From JAPLFM01 sp964650885 (GTDB taxonomy: Bacteria; Bacteroidota; Ignavibacteria; Kapaibacteriales; UBA2268): a stretch of DNA of 64,000 nucleotides. The position numbers and the translations under genes were made by a program. The stretch lies in NCBI GenBank assembly GCA_964650885.1, contig CAZYXG010000005.1, forward strand, positions 1 through 64,000, given 5' to 3'. The notes beneath the pieces were generated by a model. The model searched no databases. It had not been told where the DNA came from and saw only the letters and a list, made by a program, of their open reading frames with translations. Positions 8,828 to 19,107 of the stretch are shown here, piece after piece (within the stretch, counting starts at the first letter, position 1; every line of letters starts with the position of its first letter).

Positions 8828-11800
8828 ATGAGAAAATTATTTTACTTTTTATCTCTCTCTTTAATTATTGTTTTAAGCAATAATTCCCAAGCTCAGAAAT
8901 TGAATGTAGCTGGATTGAACACCGATAATTTCAATACTGTGAAAGCTTTTTTCACAGTTACTGATAATTTTGGGAATTCAACTAATAAAGTCAATAAATC
9001 TGATTTTTTAATTAAAGAAAATGGAAAAAGTGTAAACGCACTATTTGATACTGAGTGTAATGAAAACCCTCCAGAGTTAAGCATTATGCTTATTGTGGAT
9101 AGATCTGCGACAATGGGAGATCCATCTGATACAACAAATCCAATTCCTGGGCAAACAAGATACAAAGATGCTAAATTTGCTGTGAAAGCTTTTTTAGAAA
9201 AACTGAAATTTACTGGTAGAACTAAAGTGGGTTTGATAACTTTCTCTGGTTATTTTGAGTATAAAAGAGAATTTACAAATCAAGCACAATGGATATTGGA
9301 TTCACTTGATTTAATTTCTCCAAGTGGTCCAACTAATTTTAACTATGCACTTTTAGATGAATTCAAAGGGCAAGGTGCAATTAAATTGCTTGGCGATCAG
9401 CCAGCAGATATGAAACGCATTATTATATTTTTGACTGATTCAGACCCAACTGATATATTTAGCCCGCAAACTAAAACTTCTGAAATAATTCAAAAGTGCG
9501 ATGAATTTGGAATAAACTTCTATTCAATCACACTTTATAATCAAATTCAAAAAGATTTAAAGAAAATTTCTGATGAATGCCGTGGCAAATCTTTCCAAGT
9601 GAATGACAAAGATGGTCTTAAGTTAATATATGAACAAATTGCAGACGAAATCCAAAAGAATTTTATCTGCAATGTGTCTTGGAAATCTGAATACAGTTGC
9701 GATCCAACTTCTCTTGACAGATTAGTGGATATTGAATTTTCACAAAATGGCGGCCCCACTACTAAAGTTACTAAAAATTATCAAGTACCTGCAAATGGAT
9801 TTGTAAAAGTTAATTTTGGTCAAAGTTTATATTCGTTTGGCGATCCAGATTTAGGCCCAGCAAATTCAGTTTCAAAAACGATTACTTTTGTTTCTGAAAA
9901 TACACCACTTAATTTAAATAGCTTTAGCTTTGTGCCAGCAAGTACTTTTTTCACAGTTAAATCTGCTATGGTCAATGGAGTGATTGTAAGTGTTCCGTTT
10001 TCTATCAATAAAGGTGATACAGTTTCTGTAGAAGTAGTATTTACTCAAGAAGGACAAAAAGATTCACGTCAATCTAACTTATTTTTAAATTCTACACCTT
10101 GTACTGCTTCAATTCCAATTTTTGGTGGTATTACTAATGTTGTACTAATAAATCCAAAAACTCCAACTAAAGCATTCAGAACTTGCGATGCTATCAACAT
10201 ACAGTGGGGTGGAGTGGAAGTTGATAAGCCAGTAAACCTTTATTTTTCAAATAATAGCGGTATTAATTGGACTACAATAGCAAGAAATAGAGTGGGTTTC
10301 AATTATAATTGGACTCCCCTACCAGCACCTGGAAATACTTATAAAGTGAAAGCAGAAGTTTTGCCTGATACTAATTTCAGATGGGCAAAAGCAATTGGAA
10401 ATCCTTCTGATAACTTTGGTAGAAGTATTGATATAACTGGAGATGGATTGTTTCTTTGGGCTACTGGTTGGTATCAAACTCCTACAACAGCAGATCCTTT
10501 GCAAAATGTTTTAAATTTTGATAACAAAACTTTGCAATCTGCTGGTGGTAAAGATATTTGGGTAGCGAAGTTTAGTAATGATGGAAAAGTAATTGACACT
10601 TATAGTTTTGGTGGAACAGGCAGCGATACTGCAACTGCAATTTGTGTTGACCCAGTTACTGGCGATGCATTTATTACTGGTTCTATTACTGGAAATATTA
10701 ATGCAGATGTGAAGTTTGGTACTCAAAGTATAGCAGGAGCTACAATAGGTTTACCTTATTTCTTTGTTGCTAAAATTCCAGCATCGGGAGCTTCTCCAGT
10801 TGTAAAAATTCTTGGTGCTAAGTCTCCATATACAACTAGTGAAGTTTGGGGTACTAGAATAAAATTCGATAATGTAAACAAAAAAGTAATCGTTTTTGGC
10901 TTTGGAAAGAATCAATTATCTTCTAATTTAGATGGAATTCCAATAAATTTCAATTCAACTAATGCATCTCCGTTTAGTATAGAATTCACTCCTACAACTT
11001 TGGCTTGTACTAATTTTAGTCTTGGCAATATAAATCTGACTACTTTTAATAAAAACTTTGTTGCTTTTACTTCTACTTCCACAAATACTTACACTGTAGG
11101 TTCATTTACAGGAAACAGAAACTTTGGTAAGTACGGTGTTACTTCAGCAGGAATGAATGACATATTTATTAATAAGTTTGGTTCAGTACCTGGCAGTTCA
11201 GATATTAGTGCAGACTTCTCAATTGAAGAGCCAAAATTAGTTTTCCAAGTTTCAAAAGTGGACTTAACTTGCTCTAATATAGGTGTTCCAGTAGATTCAA
11301 CTGCTACTAAATTGTTGCTGAATCCTACTACTTTGCCAATTGATTTTACATATACAATTACACCAGCTAATAGTGGATTTAGTTTAATTAATCCACCAAC
11401 AACTGTTTTGCCAGGATTGGTAAATGCAGCAAATTTGACTATCAACTATCAGCCAAAAGTTATCGGCACTCAAAATGCAACTTTAACAATAACTGGAGCT
11501 TGTGCCAAACCTATATCACTTGCACTTTCTGGTTGTGGCAAATGTGGAATAGAAGTTACTCCAAAGTATGATATTGGTAAATCTAATTTAGCTGTGCCTG
11601 TAACTGGAATAATTAATAAAGTATTCAAAAACTTGAATAATAATTTAGTAAGAATTAACCCTAAAACAATTCCGAATACTGAATTTAAAGTTATAAAAAT
11701 GACTGCAAATGGTTCTACTACTTACACTATTGGGCAAGCTTTTGATGTTGATGCTTATGGCGAAGTAGATATTGAAATTGAGTTTACTCCTACTGATGAA

Positions 11801-13579
11801 GGAATAAGAACTGCTCAATTAGATTTTGGTATTGATCCTAATTCTGGTTGCTCTAATGTTTCAACAGAATTAACAGGTTTAGGAGTTAATTCTGAATTGA
11901 CTATTTATCCATTGAGATTTGGTTTGAAAAGAGTTGATGCTAAGCATCCTGCTCTTTTGAAAATTTACAACACTTCAGTAAATGCTGCTTCTATAGATTC
12001 AGTTTGGTTTAACGATAAAACAGTTTTTGATGTGGTTGGCAATTCAGTACCAAATCCTATTCCTGGAAAAGATACTGGAAGAGTAGCCATTACTTTCTTG
12101 CCACGTGCGGAAATCAATTATAAACAAATGGCTTACGTTCGATATAACAATGGTAATAAAATTGATTCGGTACAAGTAGATGGGACTGGTTCATTGCCTA
12201 TAGTAAATCCAACATTGATTTGCCCTAATACAACTTTGAAATTTGGTGAAAGTGGCAACGCGACATTAAGAATTGCAAATAATTCTACTAATACTGATAC
12301 AAAAATCACAAGAATTGAAATACAAGATGCTGGAGATTTTACATTTTTAAATGGTACAAAGACTCTACCTGTAATTCCTGATGTAACTAAAGGTGGAAAT
12401 ATTCCAATTACTTTAAACTTTACTCCTCAAGCAGCTGGCAAAAGAGATGTTAAATTTAAAATCTATGCTGATAACTCTAAGGGAAATTTAACTGATGATG
12501 TTTATCCAATTCCTTTTGAGAATATATTCGATGCAAGTTGCAATGCAATTTCACCAGGTGGAGAAGAAATAGTTGATTTTGGTGGCACTTTAGTTTGCTC
12601 TCAACCATTGAAAACTTATTCAATAACAAATTCAGATCCAGTAAATGATTTAGTTATTTTTGGTCCGCCAGATGTCAAAGGTAATTCGCCAAATTTTGTC
12701 TTAAGTTTGCAAAATGATTTGGTGATTAAACCAAATGTAACAGAAACATTTACTATAACTTTCAAACCAACAAATGAAGTTGCTTACAGTGCAAATTTTG
12801 ATTTATTAAATAATCAAAATCTGAAATTGAAATATGTATTGAGTGGTAAAGGTGTATATATTCACCATAGCTCAATTATAGCAAATGACATTAAACTTAA
12901 ACCTGGATTGGATACAATGCTTTACGTGAGTGCGAAAGTGGCTGCTTTGGATAAGAAAATTCAAGATGGAATTTCTATTGATGTGATCTACAAAGCAGAC
13001 GAAATAGCATTTTTGAAAGACAATATGGGAATGTATATAACTCCAACAACTTCAGTTCCATCATTGACTTGGTCAATGCCAGTTCTATTGAGTCCTGGTA
13101 GAATGCAATTACGTGCATCTGGTACTTTCCAAACTCCTTTTGATGGTAACTTATGTAAATTGCCTTATAAAATATATTTAGGCAGCACTACTTATTCAGA
13201 AATATCAATGCAATCAACAATTTACACTAATTGCTCAAGTCCAATTGAGTTGACTACAAAAATTACTGTAGATGGGGTTTGTTTCTTGGAAGGCAGATTG
13301 GTAGAAATATCGCAATATGAATTTATCGTGGGTAGTCCTCAGCCAAATCCTGCTAATGAAGTAGTGAAAATAGATTTCTCTATTCCTTATGATGGTCCAG
13401 TGGAAATCGAATTGCAAAGTACTGCTGGTAGCATTGTGAAAACTGTCAATACAAGTCAACTGAAAGCTGGGGTTCACTCGGTAGAAATTCCAACATCTGA
13501 TTTGGGAACTGGCGTGTATTTCATTAAGTTCAAATCATTGATATTCCAAGATATGAAGAAAGTATTGATTGAGAAGTAA
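8828..13579 (+). CDS. Giant secreted vWA / beta-propeller / ASH-repeat protein with T9SS-type tail
   Basis: A 1583-aa exported protein of unknown function. Domains in order: signal peptide (1 to about 22); von Willebrand factor A domain (about 75-280) with a MIDAS-like D91-R-S93-A-T95 and a later LTDSD aspartate; an Ig-like module (about 440-515); SBBP-like propeller repeats (about 515-800, for example DIWVAKFS and GDAFITGS); several choice-of-anchor-D/ASH (Hydin-like) beta-sandwich repeats (about 800-1370); and a C-terminal sorting domain (last ~80 aa, SPQPNPANE...GVYFIKF) of the T9SS type. It should be delivered to or past the outer membrane. It shares architecture with the protein at 19108-24066. 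A strong terminator follows the stop. Function is open; adhesion or matrix assembly is a guess. Confidence 0.85.
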   Translation: MRKLFYFLSLSLIIVLSNNSQAQKLNVAGLNTDNFNTVKAFFTVTDNFGNSTNKVNKSDFLIKENGKSVNALFDTECNENPPELSIMLIVDRSATMGDPSDTTNPIPGQTRYKDAKFAVKAFLEKLKFTGRTKVGLITFSGYFEYKREFTNQAQWILDSLDLISPSGPTNFNYALLDEFKGQGAIKLLGDQPADMKRIIIFLTDSDPTDIFSPQTKTSEIIQKCDEFGINFYSITLYNQIQKDLKKISDECRGKSFQVNDKDGLKLIYEQIADEIQKNFICNVSWKSEYSCDPTSLDRLVDIEFSQNGGPTTKVTKNYQVPANGFVKVNFGQSLYSFGDPDLGPANSVSKTITFVSENTPLNLNSFSFVPASTFFTVKSAMVNGVIVSVPFSINKGDTVSVEVVFTQEGQKDSRQSNLFLNSTPCTASIPIFGGITNVVLINPKTPTKAFRTCDAINIQWGGVEVDKPVNLYFSNNSGINWTTIARNRVGFNYNWTPLPAPGNTYKVKAEVLPDTNFRWAKAIGNPSDNFGRSIDITGDGLFLWATGWYQTPTTADPLQNVLNFDNKTLQSAGGKDIWVAKFSNDGKVIDTYSFGGTGSDTATAICVDPVTGDAFITGSITGNINADVKFGTQSIAGATIGLPYFFVAKIPASGASPVVKILGAKSPYTTSEVWGTRIKFDNVNKKVIVFGFGKNQLSSNLDGIPINFNSTNASPFSIEFTPTTLACTNFSLGNINLTTFNKNFVAFTSTSTNTYTVGSFTGNRNFGKYGVTSAGMNDIFINKFGSVPGSSDISADFSIEEPKLVFQVSKVDLTCSNIGVPVDSTATKLLLNPTTLPIDFTYTITPANSGFSLINPPTTVLPGLVNAANLTINYQPKVIGTQNATLTITGACAKPISLALSGCGKCGIEVTPKYDIGKSNLAVPVTGIINKVFKNLNNNLVRINPKTIPNTEFKVIKMTANGSTTYTIGQAFDVDAYGEVDIEIEFTPTDEGIRTAQLDFGIDPNSGCSNVSTELTGLGVNSELTIYPLRFGLKRVDAKHPALLKIYNTSVNAASIDSVWFNDKTVFDVVGNSVPNPIPGKDTGRVAITFLPRAEINYKQMAYVRYNNGNKIDSVQVDGTGSLPIVNPTLICPNTTLKFGESGNATLRIANNSTNTDTKITRIEIQDAGDFTFLNGTKTLPVIPDVTKGGNIPITLNFTPQAAGKRDVKFKIYADNSKGNLTDDVYPIPFENIFDASCNAISPGGEEIVDFGGTLVCSQPLKTYSITNSDPVNDLVIFGPPDVKGNSPNFVLSLQNDLVIKPNVTETFTITFKPTNEVAYSANFDLLNNQNLKLKYVLSGKGVYIHHSSIIANDIKLKPGLDTMLYVSAKVAALDKKIQDGISIDVIYKADEIAFLKDNMGMYITPTTSVPSLTWSMPVLLSPGRMQLRASGTFQTPFDGNLCKLPYKIYLGSTTYSEISMQSTIYTNCSSPIELTTKITVDGVCFLEGRLVEISQYEFIVGSPQPNPANEVVKIDFSIPYDGPVEIELQSTAGSIVKTVNTSQLKAGVHSVEIPTSDLGTGVYFIKFKSLIFQDMKKVLIEK

Positions 13580-13610
13580 ATACTACAAAAAATAAATTAG
13601 AAATAAAAAA

Positions 13611-13637
13611 GGGTTAGCTTTCACTAACCCTTTTTTT
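13611..13637 (+). terminator. Bidirectional rho-independent terminator
   Basis: GGGTTAG and CTAACCC pair around a 6-nt loop, with seven Ts downstream on the plus strand and a T-rich tract in the minus direction. It separates the giant secreted protein gene from the converging temptin-like pseudogene. Confidence 0.9.
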
Positions 13638-13654
13638 ATATATAGTTATAAAGT

Positions 13655-14297
13655 TTATTTTGACACTATAAAACGCTTTCTCTCAAAGTAATTGCCATAT
13701 TTTACTTCGATAAAATAAATCCCACTTTCCAAAGGAACACCATTATTATCAAACAAATCTAAAGTAATAATTGATTCTGAGCTGTTTGAATAATTCAATG
13801 AATTTAAATGGTAGCCATTTAAATCATAAATAGAAATATTTAAATCTTTAGAAGTCGGTTTGCTAATTAATAAATCAATAGAATTTAATGCAGGTATAGG
13901 TTGGATTTTAAAAACCTACTAAATTGTTTGTTATTTCAATGGAAGTTGGAAAACTGCTTGAATTACCTGGTAAGGTTACTTTACTTAAATCTCCACTTAT
14001 ACCATCAGTCCAAATTCCAAGTGAATCTTGAAGCTCTTCTCCATTTGAGAAGCCATCATTATCGGAATCTAACAAAGCTAAGGTTTCATCCCAAGTGTTA
14101 CCAATAGCAAAAAATCCCTTTCAAAAATTATTTAAAGTTAACCTTCCACCTGTTAACGAAAAATGGCAATTCAAACATGTGTTTTGATTGCCATTTGGTA
14201 TTTCATCAACAAATGCTGGGATTGAATAAACATTGCACTGTATTACAATTAATATTGAAGCAAAAAGCAATGATTTCTTATTCAAATTAAATCTCAT
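13655..14297 (-). pseudogene. Decayed duplicate of the temptin-like CxxCH secreted protein
   Basis: Translating the minus strand from the ATG at 14297 gives a signal peptide, then IPNGNQNTCLNCH, and stops at TGA 14123-14121 exactly where the intact neighbour has Gly after NNF. The same frame continues for about 70 codons (LDSDNDGFSNGEELQD), then shifts by one base at an A/T run near 13906-13915. The new frame completes a C-terminal sorting domain ending ERKRFIVSK. One nonsense and one frameshift lesion make it a pseudogene. It is homologous along its whole length to the gene at 14294-14926, so this was a tandem duplication followed by decay. Confidence 0.88.
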
Positions 14298-14926
14298 CGA
14301 GTTACTATAAATCTTCTTCTTTCAACATAATTGTTGATTTTTACTTCTGCAAAATAGAAACCAGATTCTACTAGAATTGAATTGCTGTTTAACAAATTCC
14401 AACCGAAGTTATACTCTCCATTAGAATTTACTGAATTAAAAGTATTTACCAATAATCCATTAATGTCGTAAATAGATACTGTCAAATTGCCAATGATTCC
14501 AGTTTTTAGAGTGAAATTAATAAAATTACTTGCAGGAATTGGCGAAATACTTAGGTTGCTAAGCTCTAACAGTTCTTCGACAGAAGATGGAAAGTCATTT
14601 GGATCGCTAGGGTTAGTAACTAAAGCAAAATTTCCTGGAGCTGCATTTCCAACTTTCCAAACACCTGTAGGATCTTGCAATTCAGCACCATTGGAAACAC
14701 CATCATTATCTGAATCGAGCATAGCTAAATTAGTTGTCCATTTTTTTCCGGCTTCGCTAAATGCAGTTCCAAAATTATTTCTAGACCCACCACCAGCTGA
14801 ATTCACATGGCAATTTGCACAAGTTTTAGCGTTACCATTAGGTATTCTATTAACAAAAGCTTGTTCAGCACTTGCATTAGTTACAGTTGCTATTAATATT
14901 GAAGCAAGAAGTAAGTTTTTTATCAT
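14294..14926 (-). CDS. Temptin-like secreted protein with CxxCH motif and sorting domain
   Basis: A 210-aa exported protein. After a signal peptide (about 1-19) comes a compact domain IPNG...CANCH...GGGSRNNFG...LDSDNDGVSNGAELQDP, which I recognise as temptin-like: Gly/Asn-rich core plus a thrombospondin-3-like Ca2+-binding DSDNDG loop. A CxxCH motif, formally able to carry c-type haem, is embedded in it. The last ~80 aa resemble a T9SS sorting domain (SPIPASNFI...GFYFAEV...RRRFIVTR). I chose the ATG at 14926: it starts the signal peptide and has AAAGGA upstream. The decayed duplicate follows immediately downstream. Whether haem binds, and what the protein does, is unknown. Confidence 0.75.
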   Translation of the reverse strand: MIKNLLLASILIATVTNASAEQAFVNRIPNGNAKTCANCHVNSAGGGSRNNFGTAFSEAGKKWTTNLAMLDSDNDGVSNGAELQDPTGVWKVGNAAPGNFALVTNPSDPNDFPSSVEELLELSNLSISPIPASNFINFTLKTGIIGNLTVSIYDINGLLVNTFNSVNSNGEYNFGWNLLNSNSILVESGFYFAEVKINNYVERRRFIVTR

Positions 14927-15030
14927 TTGGAAAGTATCCTTTGGATTAAATAAATTTAAATTTTGTACATTGTTTAATACAATTAACACCTAAACTACAA
15001 AAATGTTACAGTAAAATAGGAACCTTGAAA

Positions 15031-16086
15031 TTAATCAGAAGTACCCATAATTCTAGCAATTGGCTTAAGTGATGAAAATTGCTCGAATATAAGCTTTGTA
15101 ATCACCATTAAAGGCACAGAAAGGATTAACCCTGCAATACCCCAAATATAACCCCAAAAGACTAAACCAAAGATTACAGTAAGCATATTAAGGCGTAATT
15201 TGCCCCCCATAATCAATGGCTCGACTATATTGCCCATAATTATTTTCAAAACTATTAGGATAATTGTTAAAATCACTACGGGTTTGAAGGTATCATACTG
15301 AATAATTGACATTAAAATTGGCGGTACTGCTCCTAAAATAGGTCCAATTGTAGGGATGAAAGTCAACAGAAAAGTAATAAAACCAAAGAAGAATGCGAAG
15401 TTGATACCATAAATTAAGCAGATAATGTAAGTAATGAAACCAGTCATTAAACAAACAAATGATTTCAGTATCATATATGAATAGATTGAGCGTTGCACTC
15501 TTTCATAGGTCAATAAGAGTTCGCTATAGTTTTCATCGCCACTCACATAGTTCAGAAATCTTCTATAATTGGACATCCCGCTAAGCAAAACAATGTAATA
15601 AAGAACGAACATAAGGAAAGAAGTGGTGAATGAACCAAGAAAGTTTGCTATAAAACTTATCGAATCTCCAATTTTATATTGAGTGAATAACTCAATCAAT
15701 CCTTTCCAGTCTAACCTTTTATCAATTTTTAGAATTGGTATGCCACGCAGGAATTGTATAATTTCGTTTGTTCGCAATTGAAGTCGAGAAAGCAAATAGT
15801 CTTTGTTTTCCAATATATCCGATGATGTTTCTAAAATCACAAAATAGATAATAAAGAGCAATGACAAAGTGAGAAAGGTAATCATTGGAAGCACAAGCCA
15901 TTTTGGAGTTTTTACTTTTTGCAACCATAAAATAAGCGGTTGGAACATTATTGCAAATAAAAGTGCTAACACAAGTGGCACTAAAATCGATTGTAAAACA
16001 TAGAGTATTACAAATATTGCTATGATTAGCATCACTATAAGAATATTCTTTATAGTGTTATCTTTAGAATCGAATTCTTTAGGCAT
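15031..16086 (-). CDS. AI-2E family (PerM/DUF20) membrane protein
   Basis: Polytopic inner-membrane protein of 351 aa with about eight hydrophobic segments. It has the features of the AI-2E/PerM family: a paired N-terminal hairpin, a long hydrophilic middle (about 80-140), and the conserved C-terminal stretch including PTIGPILGAVPP. Members have been linked to autoinducer-2 export or Na+/H+ exchange, but substrates differ and cannot be assigned here. A minus-strand TAACTTTG box at 16158-16165 is a possible promoter, about 70 nt upstream. It is divergent from the M13 peptidase gene. Confidence 0.88.
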   Translation of the reverse strand: MPKEFDSKDNTIKNILIVMLIIAIFVILYVLQSILVPLVLALLFAIMFQPLILWLQKVKTPKWLVLPMITFLTLSLLFIIYFVILETSSDILENKDYLLSRLQLRTNEIIQFLRGIPILKIDKRLDWKGLIELFTQYKIGDSISFIANFLGSFTTSFLMFVLYYIVLLSGMSNYRRFLNYVSGDENYSELLLTYERVQRSIYSYMILKSFVCLMTGFITYIICLIYGINFAFFFGFITFLLTFIPTIGPILGAVPPILMSIIQYDTFKPVVILTIILIVLKIIMGNIVEPLIMGGKLRLNMLTVIFGLVFWGYIWGIAGLILSVPLMVITKLIFEQFSSLKPIARIMGTSD

Positions 16087-16157
16087 AAGATAAATCGAAA
16101 AATTGTTATTTTGAAGATTGAAATAAAGTAAAAGTTAGAAAAGTATTTCTAACAATA

Positions 16158-16165
16158 CAAAGTTA
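16158..16165 (-). promoter_or_regulatory. Putative -7 box (TAACTTTG) for the AI-2E family gene
   Basis: Reverse-strand exact match to TAnnTTTG in the divergent intergenic region. No -33 box is obvious. The match is to an 8-mer with two free positions, so chance is possible. Confidence 0.25.
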
Positions 16166-16197
16166 ACTAAAAGTATTTAAAATTATTAGAGAGTTTT

Positions 16198-18243
16198 ATG
16201 AAGTTTTATTTAATGCTAAGTGTGCTAGCTATTGCTATGTTTTCTTGCAAGAATAATGAAGAGGTTCAATTGAAGTCAGCAAGTGTGGTGAAAGCAATAG
16301 ATACCAGTAACTTCGACACTAAAGTGAAGCCTGGAGATGATTTCTTCCGCTATGTAAACGGTGGCTGGATGAAGAAAATGCCAATTCCAGACGAAAAATC
16401 AAGATATGGTTCATTCGATGAACTATTAGATAGTGCATATTCTCAACAATATGCTATTTTGGAAGAAGTTAGTAAAATTAAAGCTCATAAGAAAGGTTCT
16501 GCTGAGCAATTAGTTGGTGATTTCTATTTATCGGCAACAGATTCTAATAAAATTGAAAAATTGGGTGCTGAGCCAATAAGAAGATATATTGATGAAATCA
16601 AGAAAATCAAAACATTTGATGAAATTTGGTATCAAATTGCAAGAATGCACTCAAGTGGAGATGCACCACTTTTCAACTTGTTTCCAGAACAAGATGCTAA
16701 AAATAGTAAATTTTATTTAGCAAGCATCTATCAAGGTGGACTTGGTATGCCCGATAGAGATTATTACATTAATTCAGACACTGCATCTGTTTCCAAGCGA
16801 GAACATTATGTTCAATATATGGCAACAATGTTTAAGCTAATTGGCGAAGATGAAGTTAATGCTGAAAAAATGGCTAATCAAGTGCTTGAATTTGAGATTA
16901 AGTTAGCTGGTTATTCTAAATCAAGATTGGAATTGAGAGATCCACAAACTACTTATAACAAAATGGATTTGCAAGGTTTGAAAAAATTAGCTCCAGAATT
17001 AGATTGGCAGTCATATTTTTCAAATGTTGGTTTGTCCAACCCGAAAGACATAAATATTTCTTCTCCTTTTTTTATGACTTCTATAGCTAAAATGAGTAAA
17101 AAAGAGCCTTTAGAAGTTTGGAAAGCATATTTACTTTGGAATTTAGTAAACGGGGCTGGCGATTTACTAAGTCAAAATTTTGTGAATGCAAAATTTGATT
17201 TCTATGGCAAATATCTTTCAGGTACTAAAACTTTGAAGCCAAGATGGAAACGTAATGTTGATTTGATTGGTAATTTAATGGGTGAAGCTATTGGCAAAAT
17301 CTATGTTGAAAGACACTTTACAGCAAATGCAAAAAACAAAATGAACGATTTGATTAATAACTTGCGTGCAGCTTTGAAAATCCGTTTGAATAATTTGGAC
17401 TGGATGACTGATTCGACTAAAAAGCAAGCATTAAACAAATTAGATGCAATCAAAACTAAAATTGGTTATCCTGATAAATTCATTGATTATTCAAGCATTC
17501 CCGTTGTAAAAGATAATTTATACGAAAATGCATTGGCTTCAGCTAAGTTTAACTTCCAATACCAATTGGCAAAAGTGAATAAATCTGTTGACCCTACAGA
17601 GTGGTTAATGTCACCTCAAACAGTAAATGCTTACTATAATCCTGCTAGCAATGAGATAGTATTCCCAGCTGCAATTTTGCAACCACCTTTCTTTAATCCA
17701 ACAGCGGACGATGCTGTGAATTATGGTGGAATTGGTGCTGTAATTGGACACGAAATTACTCACGGATTCGACGATCAAGGTCGCCAATATGATAAAGAAG
17801 GAAACTTAATTGACTGGTGGACTAAAGAAGACGGCAAAAGATTTGATGTGAAAGCGAAAGACATTATTTCTCAGTACAACAAGTTTTCTCCATTGCCAAA
17901 TCAGTTTGTTAATGGTGCATTGACAATTGGTGAGAATATTGCCGATTTGGGCGGTGTAACAATTGCTTATGAAGCTATGCAGATAGCTCATAAAGACAAA
18001 AAGATTGAGAAAATTGACGGCTTCACTCCTGAGCAGAGATTCTTTATTAACTATGCTCAAATTTGGAGACAAAACATACGTGATCAGGAAATGATGAAAA
18101 GATTAAAAACTGATGTCCACTCTCCTGCTGAATTTAGAGTAAATGGAGTTTTGACTAACTTCACTCCATTCTATAAAGCATTCAATGTGAAGAAAGGAGA
18201 TAAACTTTTCAAACCAGAGAACGAACGAACAAAGATTTGGTAA
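16198..18243 (+). CDS. M13-family metallopeptidase lipoprotein (PepO/neprilysin-like)
   Basis: Zinc endopeptidase of family M13, a full-length 681 aa. The N-terminus is a lipoprotein signal with lipobox AMFSC (Cys17), so it is probably membrane-anchored in the periplasm or at the surface. The catalytic zinc site is visible: H518-E-I-T-H522 with the third ligand E579 in ENIADLGG. The N-terminal M13 domain begins near FDTKVKPGDDFFRYVNGGW, and the C-terminus NERTKIW is in the family style. It is likely to cleave short exogenous or signal-like peptides. It is transcribed alone and ends in a strong terminator. Confidence 0.94.
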   Translation: MKFYLMLSVLAIAMFSCKNNEEVQLKSASVVKAIDTSNFDTKVKPGDDFFRYVNGGWMKKMPIPDEKSRYGSFDELLDSAYSQQYAILEEVSKIKAHKKGSAEQLVGDFYLSATDSNKIEKLGAEPIRRYIDEIKKIKTFDEIWYQIARMHSSGDAPLFNLFPEQDAKNSKFYLASIYQGGLGMPDRDYYINSDTASVSKREHYVQYMATMFKLIGEDEVNAEKMANQVLEFEIKLAGYSKSRLELRDPQTTYNKMDLQGLKKLAPELDWQSYFSNVGLSNPKDINISSPFFMTSIAKMSKKEPLEVWKAYLLWNLVNGAGDLLSQNFVNAKFDFYGKYLSGTKTLKPRWKRNVDLIGNLMGEAIGKIYVERHFTANAKNKMNDLINNLRAALKIRLNNLDWMTDSTKKQALNKLDAIKTKIGYPDKFIDYSSIPVVKDNLYENALASAKFNFQYQLAKVNKSVDPTEWLMSPQTVNAYYNPASNEIVFPAAILQPPFFNPTADDAVNYGGIGAVIGHEITHGFDDQGRQYDKEGNLIDWWTKEDGKRFDVKAKDIISQYNKFSPLPNQFVNGALTIGENIADLGGVTIAYEAMQIAHKDKKIEKIDGFTPEQRFFINYAQIWRQNIRDQEMMKRLKTDVHSPAEFRVNGVLTNFTPFYKAFNVKKGDKLFKPENERTKIW

Positions 18244-18260
18244 ACAACAAAATCCACAAG

Positions 18261-18285
18261 GCCTCGCTTTTGCGGGGCTTTTTTT
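18261..18285 (+). terminator. Rho-independent terminator of the M13 peptidase gene
   Basis: GCCTCGC and GCGGGGC (one wobble) pair around a TTTT loop, followed by seven Ts. The next gene starts only 13 nt beyond the T-run. Confidence 0.92.
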
Positions 18286-18298
18286 CTTAATTTCAATT

Positions 18299-19048
18299 AT
18301 GATTAACATTCCTTTTGGTTTTGAAATATTATTATTCTTTGTCGGATTTTTAGCAGGAATGATTAATGCCGTTTCTGGTGGTGGTTCTATAATCACTTTG
18401 CCAGTTCTAATTCTGATGGGTTTACCAGCTGGATTGGCAAATGGCACAAATAGGATTGGTGTTTTTTTTCAATCATTATCGTCTTTTATTGCATATAGAG
18501 AAAAATATAAAGAATTTAAGTTAAGTTTAATTTTTGGATTATTAACAATCCCAGGTGCAATAGCAGGTGCTTTGATATCTACTCATTTATCGAACGCACT
18601 TTACGAGAAAATTCTAGCAGCTGTAGTCATATTGATTGGTGTTTACTTAGTACTTCCAAGTAAAAAATTTGAACAAGAAGATGCAATTGTGAAATTTAAT
18701 TTTCTGAATGTATCAATATTGTTGCTAATTGGCTTTTATGGTGGCTTTATGCAAGTAGGCGTAGGGTTTATTATCTTAGCGTTCTTGCAAGGTGTTATAA
18801 AAATGGATTTGATGAGGGCTAATTCACACAAGGTGTTTATGGCATTTGCATTCACTGTGCCCAGCTTAATAATCTTTATTTTAGCAGGGGAAATTCACTA
18901 TCTGAACGGATTGATATTAGCTGTCGGTACATCATTAGGAGCTTGGATTTCTTCTAAGTTGGCATTGAAAAAAGGTGAGAAATTTATAAAGTTTTTCTTA
19001 GTCATTTCCGTCTTACTTGTTTCACTGAAATTATTGAAAGTTTACTAA
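18299..19048 (+). CDS. TSUP family membrane protein (second copy)
   Basis: A 249-aa polytopic membrane protein of the TauE/SafE (TSUP) family with the duplicated glycine-rich signature: GMINAVSGGGS at about 20-30 and GFMQVGVGF at about 152-160. It is more divergent from the TSUP protein at 4731-5558 than a recent duplicate would be. It has no sulfur-related neighbour, so its substrate is open. The start codon lies 13 nt after the terminator of the previous gene, and no strong Shine-Dalgarno is visible. Confidence 0.86.
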   Translation: MINIPFGFEILLFFVGFLAGMINAVSGGGSIITLPVLILMGLPAGLANGTNRIGVFFQSLSSFIAYREKYKEFKLSLIFGLLTIPGAIAGALISTHLSNALYEKILAAVVILIGVYLVLPSKKFEQEDAIVKFNFLNVSILLLIGFYGGFMQVGVGFIILAFLQGVIKMDLMRANSHKVFMAFAFTVPSLIIFILAGEIHYLNGLILAVGTSLGAWISSKLALKKGEKFIKFFLVISVLLVSLKLLKVY

Positions 19049-19107
19049 TTGTAAGTACTTAATTAGCTTTTTGTGTAACTATTTTCTGTTTATTTTGTTA
19101 TTCTAAA

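Noticed and set aside
13901..14107. 68-codon plus-strand frame
   Set aside because: It is antisense to the temptin-like pseudogene, and its composition is that of a reverse-strand shadow.
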